64,000 nucleotides of DNA, from assembly GCA_002104905.1 (NCBI GenBank), contig MCFE01000125.1, positions 62,001 through 126,000 on the forward strand, written 5' to 3'. The notes beneath the pieces were generated by a model. It had not been told where the DNA came from, made no database searches, and saw nothing but the letters and a program-made list of their open reading frames with translations. Of the stretch, positions 1-10,985 are shown in pieces. Source of the stretch: Basidiobolus meristosporus CBS 931.73 (lineage: Eukaryota; Basidiobolomycota; Basidiobolomycetes; Basidiobolales; Basidiobolaceae). Position 1 is the first letter of the stretch. Each line of letters opens with the position of its first letter. Position numbers and translations under genes: made by a program.

Positions 1-145
1 TGTTTCAGGACTATATTAGTCAAATCTGCTCAAAATGAGTGTACTCTGTCATGTTTATTTAGCAAACAAGCTAGGTAATTATTCAAGAGCTCAGGAGGCA
101 CTAATACCACCAAGATATTGCTTATTATGCACTTAGGTTGTAATT

Positions 146-493
146 TGCATACAAGGAACTTATCAAGAAATAGTGATAATAGTTGAATTGTTGTTTGTTT
201 GTAAAGAAGCTTATTATATATACCTTGTTGGAAGAAATACACCTATAACACTGAGTGATGAGAGGTTTTCAATACTCAGGAGCATTCTGCAACAGTTTCA
301 GAGTTGGTGCATAATGATTGGTAAAAGGGCTAAATTGAATCTTGACTATAGGGAAATAATCAGGAGATCATAGGTCTGAAGAAAGTGGTGAAGTTTGAGC
401 TGTAGGGAAGTCCTACAGTGACCAAGACTAGTTCAGAGGTGCTGAGTAAGCTTTTAGCAGCTGAATGATACCAAATAGTCCAATATTACAACA
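146..493. repeat. LTR-like repeat L1, copy a
   Basis: About 350 bp, bounded by TG and CA. It matches, with many substitutions, the stretch at 1087-1452 in the same direction and the stretch at 1818-2146 in inverted orientation. Shared landmarks are the AGGAACTTAT..AGAAATAGTGAT block near its left end, a GGAGCATTCT block in the middle and a CCAATATT block near its right end. With L1b it brackets a Copia reverse-transcriptase relic, so the pair could be the LTRs of a collapsed Copia element. Confidence 0.6.
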
Positions 494-699
494 ATTTGTG
501 TGCCAAGAGATACTCTGTGACATTTCTTGATGATACAATAGGTGATACCATAGGTGTGCTTCCTAAAGACAATGGGTGAGGCTTTAGGTAACACCAAGCA
601 CTTCATGAACATGGCTAGGACACATACTAGGTGTGAAATGAAGGTGCTTCAATGTAAAAATGGTTGTCAAAACCATCTATTGACATGAATATGAGTAAG

Positions 700-1075
700 A
701 AACTAAGTATATGGAGCTACCAGAAGGCTTTACCATTCCAAAATGTCCCTAAAAGATTTGCAGACTTTGAATATTGCATTATGAGCTCAAGCATACACCT
801 AGAGCACAATGTAAAAAGATTAGCACATATCTAGCAGATAAATGGGCTCTTTTCTGTTACTGCATGTCACAGTGTACATGGGAAACAGCTTAAAAAGGGG
901 ATAATCATCCTTGAACTTTAAGTGGATGACACAATATTAGCTACCAGTTACCAGGAGGCACTTCAGCTTGCAAAAGTGTCCTGTTAAGCAAGTTTGGGAT
1001 GAAGTATTTTGCAAACTTGAGCCATCCTCTTGGAGTTGGAGTTGAATATGACATATTTGCCACAAAAACTGTGTT
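700..1075 (+). pseudogene. Copia reverse transcriptase relic
   Basis: Short islands resemble the Ty1/Copia reverse transcriptase. YMELPEGF at about 708-731 matches the conserved xYMxQPEGF region. VDDTILATS at about 922-948 matches the YVDD active-site block. After a frame change, KFGMKYFANLSHPLGVGVEY at about 988-1047 matches the following KFxMxxLGxxxxxLGI block. Stops and frame changes separate the islands, so nothing functional can be made. The relic lies between two same-direction L1 repeats. Family assignment rests on these three islands being in the right order. Confidence 0.6.
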
Positions 1076-1086
1076 CATAAGTTTGA

Positions 1087-1452
1087 TGCAACTTAGAGAG
1101 TGATTTGGCTAATAGGAACTTATGAAGAAATAGTGATTGTAGAAGAACTGTTTGTTTACTGATAAAGAAGCCCAGTATTTATACCTTTGCAGGAGTAATA
1201 GAACGGTAACATCAAGTAAGAAGGGTTTCTCAACCTTTAGGAGCATTCTATAACAGTTTTAGGGTTAGTATATATTGTTTCATAAAAGTCCAAGTAGGAT
1301 CTCAATTATAGGGGAACAATCATGGGATCATAGATGTGAGGAAAGTGGCAAAGTAAGGGCTATAAGTTAATCAATCAGTGGCCAAGATTAGTTCAGAACA
1401 GTAAAGTAAACTTTGGCTGCTGAATAATACAAAAAAGTCCAATATTTCTACA
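1087..1452. repeat. LTR-like repeat L1, copy b
   Basis: Same-direction, diverged copy of 146-493. Aligned blocks run its full length, from AGGAACTTATGAAGAAATAG near the left to CCAATATTTCTACAA at the right end. It lies immediately downstream of the Copia relic, where a 3' LTR would be expected. Confidence 0.6.
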
Positions 1453-1469
1453 AAGTCTAGGTACATCAG

Positions 1470-1815
1470 GGAGATTCTCAACCAGTTGAAACATTAGAGA
1501 GATATATTGGACGTGAAATGGTGAATTAAAAGATATACATGATATTCACTTGTGATTTACTGAGTTGCAACACAGTATTTATACTTATTGCAAAACTACA
1601 TAGATGTGGCTCTTTGCTTATTATTAGGGAAGTCTCAGGAGTACATGTGCAAGTTTCAGCTCATTTGGACAAGTTTTAAATTTTCCTAAAATTCTGTACT
1701 TCACTAATTTCTAATAAATATAAATTTCTTACAAACTAATTTCTAAGTTGATATTTGGATATATGTCACTTTGACTAAGTGCTAGTTCATAATGCATCAA
1801 TAAATAGGTGGACAC
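1470..1815. repeat. LTR-like repeat L2, copy a
   Basis: About 345 bp matching 10,660-10,985 in the same direction. Shared stretches include AACCAGTTGAAA, GAGTTGCAACACA/GAGATGCAACACA and GTGCTAG..CATAAT. Its layout (a start resembling a reversed Copia LTR, and a GTATTTATACTT block like that in the minus-strand Copia LTRs) suggests a distant Copia LTR in reverse orientation. No target duplication was found. Confidence 0.5.
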
Positions 1816-1817
1816 CT

Positions 1818-2146
1818 AATTATTTTAACAGTATCATTCAGAAGCAAAAAGTCAATGCAGCAATTCTGGACTAAATGTGTCAATGTAGAGTCAATTTACA
1901 GCCCTAAGTTTGCCACTTTCTTCAGATATATGATTCTATGATTATTTCCTATAGTTAAGATCAAGGTAGCCCATTTACCAAAGATTATGCACTAATCATA
2001 AAGCTGTTATATAATGCACCTGAATGTTGAGCAACCCTCCTTGTATAGTCTGACAGTTGTATTACTTTATGAATAAACAACAGCTCAACTACTTTCACTA
2101 TCTTTTGCTAAGTTCCTTATATTCAAAACACTTCTTGATTGCAACA
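1818..2146 (-). repeat. LTR-like repeat L1, copy c (inverted), upstream of the Gypsy element
   Basis: Reverse-complement match to L1a and L1b, for example TTTGCCACTTTCTTCAGATA against the complement of GAGGAAAGTGGCAAAG at 1337-1352. It ends in GCAACA directly before GGTTGTGGGCCC, the place expected for the end of a 5' LTR and the start of a primer-binding site. I could not align it with the candidate 3' LTR at 6851-7211. It may be the Gypsy 5' LTR or an unrelated solo repeat that landed beside the element. Confidence 0.45.
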
Positions 2147-2182
2147 GGTTGTGGGCCCTTATAGCCTTAATCTAATCTGAAG

Positions 2183-3250
2183 ATGACTTCCACCAGCATA
2201 CAGAACAATACAAATATCTTCCCTGTAAAGGAGAAATTTGATGCAACCTGGCAAAATGCAGCAATATAATGGTATCACAATACAATCAGGTCTGCCACTA
2301 TGATGGGATGCTCCACTATCTCAACATGTAATGAGTTCATGTTGGAAATTGAAGATGTCTTTGAAACTTCCCAACATCAAACACTACAAAGAGGGAGGTT
2401 GAATACCCTCAGACAGAGAGGAATAGTTCAAGAAAATACTGCTAAGTGTAGGTGTCTACTTGGATAAATTGAAATAATGGATCCCTTTGATTAAACTGAT
2501 TACTTTATTGATTAGTTGAATGAAAGAACTTGTAAGGAAAAGAATTATCAAATACCTCAGACTATTGAAGAAGCCATCATGTTTGCCATTGGCTATAACT
2601 CAGCTATGTTTCAAGTTGGAGAGCCCACAATAAGTAATTGGAGAGGCTTTAATCACTATTAAAGAAGTCAATCAGAAGCACTGCCAATGGAAATATATGT
2701 TATTCAGAAGAGTTCCACACCAGAACAATGTAAGAAGGAAACACTTTGCCTCATTTGCCACCAGCAAGGACATGTTGCAAAGTACTGCACTCAGAGGAGA
2801 AATGGACACCAGTCAACAAGAACCTTCAGCCACATTGAAGCCCTTGAGTATAGTAACATGGAAGGTGAGCTTGAAGAAGACTCAGAATGGACTTTCCGCA
2901 TGACAGTAGAATGCATCTCCCAAACTACCCCAAACACAGGGAAGCTATTATATTTGAATGGAGCAATTAACAGAGTACCAGCCTAGCTCATGATTGACTT
3001 GGGAGCATCACATGAGTACTAGTCTGTATGGTTTGCCCTGAAAGCTGCAATCAACTTGGAACCCACCAAATCCACTTCAGCTTCAACAGCTGATGAGGAC
3101 TTGTATATAATTAACTGTATTACTCAGCCAGTAAGAATGAGGATCAATGACTATGAAGGGGACCTACAGGTCTATATATTAGGGAATGGCAAGTTTGACC
3201 TTGTACTTGGGAGAACATGGCTGTTCCATTGTGATCCATCAATTGACTGA
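2183..3250 (+). pseudogene. Ty3/Gypsy gag and protease, degenerate
   Basis: Gag starts with an ATG at 2183, 37 bases after the upstream LTR-like end. The nucleocapsid zinc knuckle is clear at about 2744-2785: CLICHQQGHVAKYC fits CX2CX4HX4C. The aspartic protease follows: the active-site triad region reads DLGAS at about 2995-3010 (usual form D-T/S-G-A-S, so a Ser/Thr has become Leu), and FDLVLGRTWLFHCDPSID at 3193-3246 matches the conserved end of Gypsy retropepsins. Several in-frame stops interrupt both regions, so this copy is dead. Confidence 0.85.
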
Positions 3251-3419
3251 AGAATTCATGCCACTCATATCTAAAAAGTCAACCAGACTTATGTGCCCCT
3301 ACCTGCCTGACTGGGTTTCTACTGGGTCAAACCAGTGCATGTGAAACAAGTGAACTTGGAAAGACAAAGTTCTATGCACATTAAAAGATTACCAGGTGTT
3401 TCTTATGGTGGTATTATAG

Positions 3420-4830
3420 GAGGATTCCCCTGCTCCAGTACCCCAGAAGGTCCCAGCTTTTTTGAAGGAGTCTGTGGATGTGCTTCTAGATGAACCTGTA
3501 AGCTTACCACCAGTAGGAGATGTGGGTCTTACCATTGACACAGGAGATAGCCCTCTAGTAGGCAACACATCTTACAGAATGAGTCCTTTGGAGTTGGAAG
3601 AGATGTAGTGACAAATAGATTAGTTACTGGAGCAAGGCTATATCAGACCCTAGAAGTCACCTTGGCAAGCACCACTGCTTTTTGTGAAAAAGATGGATCA
3701 ACACCTAGGATGTGCATTGAATACAGAGCCCTCAACTTAGTTATCATGAAGAATAGGTATGCCATACCTTGGGTTGATGAGCATTTGGGCCAACTCAATG
3801 GACTCACCATACTTAGCAAGATTGACCTCAATAAAGGATACAACCAGATTAGGGTCAAGCCAGTAGACATTCCTAAGAAAGCATTCTGGATCAGATATGA
3901 GCATTACAAGTACTAGTTATGGGCTGTAGCCTCACCAATGCCCCTGCAACATTCATGACCCTTATGCAAATCAACTTTTAGGAGTACTTAGACAAGTTTG
4001 TGGTAATCTACCTAGATGACATATTGATATACAGCAAGACACAAGAGGACCACTGGGTGCACATGGAAAAGGTCCTAAAGAAGCTAAGAGGGAACAAGCC
4101 ATATGGCAAGCTAGCAAAGTGTGAATTCTTGAAGGAACATGTTGAGTACCTGAGACACATAGTGACTTGCACAGGAATGACCTTAGACCCCAAGAAGGTT
4201 AAAGTCATCAAGAATCTGAAGCAGCCCCATTGCATATCAGGACTGAGATACTTCCCTGGTATAGTTTTCTATTATTGGAGATTTGTCAGGTCCTTAGCAA
4301 GTACTATGGCCTCTTAAACTGATATCCTCAACAAAGATAACACCTTAGAGTGGGACATAGTCTGTGAGCCTGTCTTTCCAACACTCAAGAATACACATAA
4401 GCTGCCAAGCTTGAGAATACCAGACTTTATAACAATGGCTACTCTGTGCACAGATGATTCAGCTTATGCAATTGATGGAGTACTGAGCCAAAAACATGAA
4501 AGTAAGCCCTATTCAGTTGCTGCTGAATCCAGGAATCTGATCACAGCAAAACAGAACTACTAAGCACATGAGGAGATATTTGCAATAATACACTGCTTGA
4601 AGACCTGGAGATGCTATATTGAGGGACTCAAGTGCACCGTGAAAGCTGGTCACATCTCACTCAGGTACATATTTACTCGGAAGGTACTATGCAGAAAAAT
4701 GACAAGATTAAATGAATACACCCAACAATTTGACTTGGACATTGCCTTCTGCTGTGAGAAAAACAACACAATTGCTGATATCTTATCAAGACCAGCACAA
4801 GTTGCAAAATTCAGCTTAGTGTATGAATCA
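3420..4830 (+). pseudogene. Ty3/Gypsy reverse transcriptase and RNase H, degenerate
   Basis: Reverse transcriptase is recognisable in order: a KKDG-like block followed by RMCIEYRALN at about 3690-3740, YAIPWVDEHLGQL, SKIDLNKGYNQIRV at about 3816-3857, and the active site VVIYLDDILIYSK at 4000-4038, which has both catalytic aspartates. The thumb region (GMTLDPKKVKVI) follows. RNase H is seen at about 4440-4800, including CTDDSAYAIDGVLSQ and NNTIADILSRP, the usual end of the Gypsy RNase H domain. Stops at roughly 3915, 4316 and 4561 break the frame. Orientation and order (PR-RT-RH-IN) are those of Ty3/Gypsy, not Copia. Confidence 0.9.
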
Positions 4831-4859
4831 GATTGGCCTAGATTATTGCCAAAGTACTT

Positions 4860-6870
4860 GGAGGACCAAGGCACTCCTAACCAGGTGGATGAAGAGATCA
4901 AGATGAAAATCAAGGATGAAGCCAGCAAATTTGTAGTACAGAATGAAATACTGTACCAGATTGTTAATGGAAGACCCATTGCCTATTGCCCTTTTGGTGC
5001 TTTCCTGGTTTTAATGCATAAGCTACACAATTGATACGGACATCTTGGAATTGTAGTAACCTTTAGCCTGGTAAAAGCCAGAGCATGGTAGCCCAGAATG
5101 AAACAAGATATTGAGATGCAAGTGAAAAAAAGCCCAAATTGCCAAATCAACCAAGGCCAACCACAAAGAAACACTGAACTCTTTCCGCTGGAGCCTGTAA
5201 GACCATTTGACAGATGGGGAATTGACTCTACAAGAAGACTACCAACCACCAGGAAATGCAATCCATGGACTCTAGTAGCAATTGACCATGCCACTGAATG
5301 GCCAGTGGCCAAAGCTCTACCTGTAGCTAGTGAACAAGAAGTTGCAAGTTTCTTCTACCATAAGACCCTTATGAAGCTTGGATGCCCTGTAGAAATTACA
5401 TCTGTTACAAGAGTAAACCATATGGCAAAGGCATTGGAAGTGTACCTGGAAGTGCAGTAGATCAAGCTCTTGAAAACCTTGGCATATCAGGCTAGAATTA
5501 ATGGGGTCACTGAGCAGCTTGATGAATTGTTTGCAAAAATGCTAACCACATAAGTAAATGGAGCTCTCAGTAGATGGGAGGAGTATATAGACCAAGCACT
5601 TTTTGCCTTCAGAGTTTGAGTGCACAACACCACCCAAAAATTGCCATTTTACTTAGTGTATGGATGTAAACCAAGGATTACCGGATATCTCACACAACCA
5701 AAGCTGACAGATGCCTTAGAAGATGAGCTCAGTCAGTCAAGTAGACATCAGCAACTGGAACAAAGATGTCAAGAGGCACAGGCCACAGTATCTCAAAGTG
5801 CAGAAAAGATCAAGTAGAGAATTGATAAAACTATATCACCAGAAGCATTGGCAGTTGGGAACTTTGTATTAATGAGAGACAACACTTGGAAGAAGTTTGA
5901 GTCACAATGGATGGGACCACTCAAGATCATCAGAGAATAGACTTGTTCTGTTGGATAGTGCCACATTGAGCCATGAGTGCCAAATAGTGCCATTGAGTGC
6001 CAGAAAGGCATAGCAGACCTAAACTTGGCCACAGAGTGTGAAACATTACTATCCATTTTCATGCAAAGCAGCCCCTGTGTTTCACCCACTGTGCTGGAGA
6101 AAGTCCATTTTTTGACCTTTTTTTCTGGATCAGTGTTGGGCAGGATATGAATGGGCACAGAAGGACTGAAGACATGCATTTGGTACTCAATACACATGGC
6201 ACTCTGAATCTAGCTCCTGTGGCTTGTATCATGTCACAAAAATGCATGGCACTATCTTGGTCCACTGGTACAATCTGGCACTATATTTAAATATTAGTCC
6301 TAAAGTAAAACCTATATAAAGCACTTCTAGTGCCAGATTGTACCAGTGGACCAAGATAGTGCCATGCATTTTTGTGACATGATACAAGCCACAGGAGCTA
6401 GATTCAGAGTGCCATGGGAATTGAGTACCAGATGCATGTCTTCAGTCCTTCTGTGATCTTTCTCATCCTGCACAACATTGATCCAAAAAAAAGGTCAAAA
6501 AATGGATTTTCTCCAGCACAATGGGTGAAACACAGGGGCCACTGTGCATGAAGATGCAGAGCTATGTTTCACACCCTGTGGCCAAGTATAGGCTCACTCA
6601 GCCTCTTTGGTGCATTATGGCATCATTTGGCACTCATGGCTCCATGTGGCACTATCCAACAGAGCAAGTCTAAGGTCCATTTGCAACTTAACAACTAGTG
6701 GACAAAAACAAAAATATCTGGAACATTTGGTTCACAGAGACAGACTCAGGCTTGCAAGACTTACTGACAATACCAAGCTATATATATTGGTATTACAAGA
6801 AAAGAGATTCAGGACAACCCTGTCAACTTTAGCAGGGGAGAATGATAAGATGTACTGCTTACATGTTTAG
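4860..6870 (+). pseudogene. Ty3/Gypsy integrase, interrupted by a foldback element
   Basis: The integrase follows RNase H. Visible parts are the HH-CC-like N-terminal region (HLG at about 5040; NCQINQG at about 5140), the first core aspartate block RPFDRWGIDS at 5200-5229, VAIDHATEWPVA at 5275-5310, and the VGNFVLMRDN barrel-like C-terminal region at about 5850-5885. The frame is cut by stops and by the foldback at 5939-6671. Reading resumes after 6672 with GPFATYN-like sequence and VHRDRLRLARL, ending at a stop near 6870 just downstream of a purine-rich tract. Confidence 0.85.
5939..6671. mobile_element. 733-bp foldback element FB, copy 1
   Basis: Nearly perfect palindrome: arms at about 5939-6285 and 6325-6671 are reverse complements, with a loop of roughly 40 bases. 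The ends are AGACTTGTTC and GAACAAGTCT-like. The arms are rich in TGGCACT/AGTGCCA motifs. It sits inside the Gypsy integrase: the host reads GAGAAT before it and AAGGTCC after it, fitting a 3-bp AAT duplication with one base lost. No protein is encoded. It is non-autonomous and would form a very long hairpin if transcribed. Confidence 0.9.
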
Positions 6871-7211
6871 GTAAGATCAGTTTTTAGTTCAAGCAATTAG
6901 CTTTATGCTTAGCCTATCAGTATATCAGTGTTATCTATCAAATCAGTAACATTAGTCAGCAGAAGATTCAGCAGATCCTTAGTAAACAGAAATAGTTATA
7001 TCAAGTTGGATCTAATTGGATGATGATGATACAGTCAAATAAGTTGTCAGCCACAAATTACATTTCAAAATTCAATTAGTCAGCAATTGATCTGGCTAGT
7101 TGCATATAAAGGGCTGCTGGAACCGTAATAAAAATCAGGTCAAGTTTTAGTGAATACAATACTAACTAAACACTGTGTTCCTCTACAATTCTTATATAAA
7201 GACTTGCAACA
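6851..7211 (+). repeat. Candidate 3' LTR of the Gypsy element
   Basis: Begins TGTACTG directly after the purine-rich stretch GGGGAGAATGATAAGA, the position of a polypurine tract, and ends ACTTGCAACA. It contains a TATA-like GCATATAAAGG (7101-7111) and an AATAAAAA run (7126-7133). Length of 361 bp and TG..CA ends fit an LTR. The expected partner upstream of 2147 could not be aligned to it, so the call rests on position and ends. Confidence 0.55.
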
Positions 7212-7499
7212 GGACTACAGACTTTGGAGAATCAAGATGCAGATACACCTTGAGGTAAGAAAGCTTTAGGGTATAGTAGCAGGAAAGAAAGTTGAGCACA
7301 AGTAACAGCAGAAGAAGTTGGATAAAAACTAAGTACAAGCCTATACTGTTGATTGGATACTTCAGATCAGATTATACAAAGTCTGAACTCTAATTGCATC
7401 ACAGAATATGTATAGATGAGCATCAGCCACATGATCAGAGCAAGTGCTCTCAGATACTGAGCATATTCAGGCATACTCTGTACTATTAAATAGCTGTGC
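7212..7499. other. Unassigned AT-rich sequence
   Basis: Between the candidate Gypsy 3' LTR and an L3-type fragment. I see no coding potential that survives comparison with other copies, and no recognised repeat. Confidence 0.4.
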
Positions 7500-8360
7500 T
7501 TGCGGGCTTTCTGCTGCCTCTTACCTGAGCAAAATTTATCTATAATTAACAAAGTGGGGATGTAGCTTTGCTCCAGTAGATTGGATATATGGCAAACACT
7601 AATCAAGTGTTTTGTGTGTGGTGTGCTTACCGGGTGCAACATTGCTGGCAAAAGCTTGCTAGGAATACCTGGGTTGTGACTCTTCTCTAATAAGAAGGGG
7701 AATAAAGCCACAAGCATGTCAAGGGAGGATTATTGAGCCACAATCTCAAACTTAGTTGGCATCTTAACAAAAGTATTTGCAGGGTACAGTGTCTTTTAAG
7801 ATGACAATGTACTGAAGCTTCCAAATTCAAAACAACTCTAAACTTCACCAGCAGGGACTTGGTAACAATGCAGCAGCTGTCAATAGTTACAAAGGCAGAA
7901 AAGCAACCTGACCTGTACATGAACAAACTTGAGAAAGAATAAAATGCAAAGATACCTACTCTGAGTATTCCTCACAACTAGTGCCTCCAAAGTCAGTTGG
8001 CTGCCAGCTCAGTTTCCTGGGAATGACCTGCAGTCTGGGATTTGAAGTTTAGGCAGCAGCAGGTAGCAGTGATTACACTAATCATGAAGTTGGTATATGG
8101 ATAAAAGCATTGATGATTAATTGTTGAGGGATTGCCTCCCTTATATACTTTGGTCACTGGCAAAGTGCTTACAAATCATGGTGTTCCACAAGGCTCTGGT
8201 AGTCAAATAGCAATCTTAATGACATCAAAATGAGCTAAGAATATTCTAAGTTGATGCTGGAAAGTTCTGCAAGGCACAACATACCCAACCAAACAGGAAT
8301 TAGTTTCCTGAAACCTGTGTAACAAATGGATACCATGCATGGTATAAAAAAGGTTGTTGA
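7500..8360 (-). repeat. L3-family LTR-like element, minus orientation, variant
   Basis: Read on the minus strand it has the L3 order: an altered CArG-like palindrome CCATGCATGG (8334-8343), the TATAAGGGAGG-type TATA box, ATTAATCATC-type R region, GTAATCACTGCTACCTGCTGC, and the long U5 with TCCCTGCTGG and TTTTGTTAAGATGCCAACTAAG. Its 3' end differs from complete L3 copies and shares CTCAGGTAAGAGGC with 11,661-12,180. Small open frames on both strands of this repeat recur in other copies but carry stops, so I do not treat them as genes. Confidence 0.65.
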
Positions 8361-9430
8361 TCCTTGGGAGTGTTCAGAAGTCTCCTCTGTCCAGAGAAGT
8401 TTGAGTCTGAGAAGTTTCATTCAAATAGGTTATCTATTTAAGTCAGCTATCCCTTTTCACAAGCTTGATCAGATTTGAACAAATTAAACTCCTTGAAAAG
8501 CCACTTTTCTCAGCATTTTGATGGCACATACCATTACTTTCTTGTGGTCTGTAGCTGGGAGCAGCAAGTAGCCTGATATAATTATAATTTGAAGATTAAC
8601 ATCTCATCCATGTTTATATAAATGATCAGCAAGCTCTATATGCCTGGTGATATGTGTACTGGTGTAAGGCAACTAGTTCATACCTTGGTAGTATTTGATG
8701 TAATATCCTATAGTGTATATAAAGACTATTTGTATTTACCTTGGTCAGGAGCTGTGGTAATGGAAAGTATTCCATTACTACAATATCTCTAAACCAATAT
8801 TGCACTCATTTCTTTATTTTGCTTTTTGCTATCGTTACACACAAGTGAACGATCAAGAATTTCCAACTTTGAAGAACAAATACTCCAGACCCTGACAAGC
8901 ACTCCACCCAAGAATATTATGTCACACAGAACACATAGTAGCCAACACATGTTTCAAATTACAGCTCATTTGAAGCAGTACTCAAGGAGTTATGACCAAA
9001 AGAGTCCAATTATTATATATACTATGCCTTATTGCTAGGATTACTAGGGTGACTTTGATCACGTGTAACTTTCAAACCAGCCAATCAAATCACGTGATAT
9101 TTTCACAGTTGCTGCATCTATGTCCAATCTGGGCCACTGCAAAAGTTTAGCTTTGTATCACATGTATTGCTTGCGCAATTGCCCAAAAACTCTGATCCTT
9201 CAAAATTCTCATATATATGACTTCCCCAGCTGAAAAATAAAAGGGGAGCCTCTCTTTCCAGAATCTCCACACTACAATTACAAGTTTAAAGGTTATAAGA
9301 CTTCCCCTGCATCACTTGCACTGTTGAGTATTCTGACTTTGATCAGTACTACATCAGTAAAGAGACTGCAAAGCTCACAAAAATCCAATTGAAGTTCTAC
9401 AAGAAACTGCCTCTTTTCTGTTGGAAAAGT
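8361..9430. other. No gene seen; possible LTR or promoter remnant near 9055-9250
   Basis: No supportable coding sequence. At 9060-9107 there are two CACGTG motifs around a CCAATCA box, followed by CATATATATGAC at about 9211 and AAAATAAAAGGGGAG at about 9234, the order of a promoter or of LTR U3-R. No second copy occurs in the window, so its identity is open. A short 70-codon open frame at 8826-9038 has no recognisable features. Confidence 0.35.
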
Positions 9431-9435
9431 CCTCT

Positions 9436-9655
9436 CTAAGAAACCCCTTTACTCTAAAGACACCCCTTTAGACACCCCTTTAGACACCCCTTTAGGAAAC
9501 CCCTTTACTCTAAAGAAGCCCCTTTAGGCACCCCTTTAGTGTAGAGTCCACTTTAGAGACCACTACAAGAGGCCCCTTTACTCTAAAGACACCCCTTTAG
9601 GTCTAAAGACCCCTTTAGAGACTTCTACAACACACCCCTTTAGGTTAAAGGGGAG
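9436..9655. repeat. CCCCTTTAG-rich minisatellite-like tract
   Basis: The unit CCCCTTTA(G) recurs at least eleven times in about 220 bp with irregular spacers (ACA, AAA, ACTCTAAAGA), and the complementary CTAAAG is interleaved, so many units form short inverted pairs. The tract ends in TTAAAGGGGAG. It does not look like protein-coding DNA and is not a perfect tandem array. Confidence 0.75.
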
Positions 9656-10659
9656 TTCAGAATTTCCATATTAGGAAATATTTACTCAGAAAGGAAAGTG
9701 ACTTCCAAATAAGGAAAAGTTACTATAAAAGTAAATAAGCCCAATAGTCAACAGAAGGTTAGAACACTGCTGTAGAAGTGATAAACACTGCCTACAGTAT
9801 ATTTTGAGCCTAAGATTGAGGAAATTATTGAAAGTTATATCTTCTATCAGTATATCAAACTCCCAATAAACTATTTCAGTATTAGCATACTGGAAGTTGT
9901 TGTATATTGTTGATTAGCCTCTACATTGTAGAACAAGCCCCAAACTAATCATAATACAACACAACAGATCCCCATCAGCACTTTTCTTGATGACAGTAGT
10001 AATTCATATTGAAATATCTCTGGATGTATCTCCTGCCACTGTTTCTAGTACCTAATGTAGACATGCAGCTAGCTCAATAAGTGTCTCATAGAGCCTCAGG
10101 ATCATTGGTACTACCAATAGTACCAGTGGTATATCACAAATACCACTCCAAACTAGGGTGGCAGGTAGCTACAATGTGCTTGTGTATCATTTCATTTGAT
10201 GTGGCTACAGACTTGTGCAAGTTTGCTGCCAGAATGCATGTACTTGCTTGACTGAAATAATGTCATCAAGATACAGGTATATACAAGTTATGAACATAGC
10301 TCCTCTATGCGGCAATAATAGGGATCATAGCATGGATATACCTATCATCTACAGTGCCCCTTATTGATCTGGACTCCTTGCTGGGATAGCTCATTTCTTC
10401 AAAGCTTCTTCTCTGTACACATTTTATAAGTTGGAATTTGTCTAACAATGTCCTCCTTAGCATATGAACTTTTACTTCTCTAAGGGTCTTCTTAAAGGGC
10501 AAAGCCCCCACTCCAATGCAATATATTTCACTTAACAGTTCTTTACAGCAGTAGTACTTTTCTGTCTTTTGTAACTTCAAGTAGACCAGGCAGTCTTTCT
10601 CAAGAATAGAGACACAGTACCAGAGCAAAGTAGCAACCCAAGATATAGCAAGTTTAATG
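9656..10659. other. Unassigned AT-rich sequence; possible retroelement relic on the minus strand
   Basis: A 107-codon minus-strand frame at 10,305-10,628 is open but matches nothing I recognise. Just downstream on the minus strand (about 10,245-10,290) the reading LYLDDIIS resembles a YxDD reverse-transcriptase block. That alone is weak. No repeat partner was found for 9656-10,300. Confidence 0.25.
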
Positions 10660-10985
10660 CCCCTAACCAGTTGAAATATTGGAGAAATGTATGGGAGGTG
10701 AATAGGAGATTTGTATGATTTACATGGTATTTACTTGTTGATTATTGAGATGCAACACATTATTTTAGTTGTTACAGTACTACATAAATGTTGGTATTTG
10801 GTTGTTTTTAGGGGAATCTCAGGGCTACATGTGCCAAGTTTCAGATTGTTCCAAGACTTTTTACTTTATTAGATCATACTGATTAGCAAATATCATATAA
10901 ACCGCTGCTCAGTGATTATCTTGGTATGTCATGCAACTCAGTGCTAGCCCATAATATATCAATAATTTGGTGGACTCATAGTTTT
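10660..10985. repeat. LTR-like repeat L2, copy b
   Basis: Same-direction copy of 1470-1815. It abuts and truncates the accessory-gene fragment at 10,986-11,659, suggesting insertion or recombination at this point. Confidence 0.5.

Noticed and set aside
5793-6265. Minus-strand open frames over 5793-6265, and similar ones at 23,466 and 39,257
   Set aside because: They fall in the palindromic arms of the foldback elements, recur on both strands because of the palindrome, and show no protein features.
7687-7926. Open frame sharing FSAFVTIDSCCIV with a frame at 11,739-11,936
   Set aside because: Both lie in copies of the L3 repeat, on opposite strands of the window. The shared reading follows from repeat homology, and the frame is broken in the better-preserved L3 copies.
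9436-9655. Possible internal telomere repeat
   Set aside because: The unit is CCCCTTTAG, not CCCTAA/TTAGGG, and the array is irregular.
10305-10628. 107-codon minus-strand frame as a possible host gene
   Set aside because: No recognisable motif, AT-rich repeat surroundings, and a nearby weak retroelement-like reading make a host gene unlikely.
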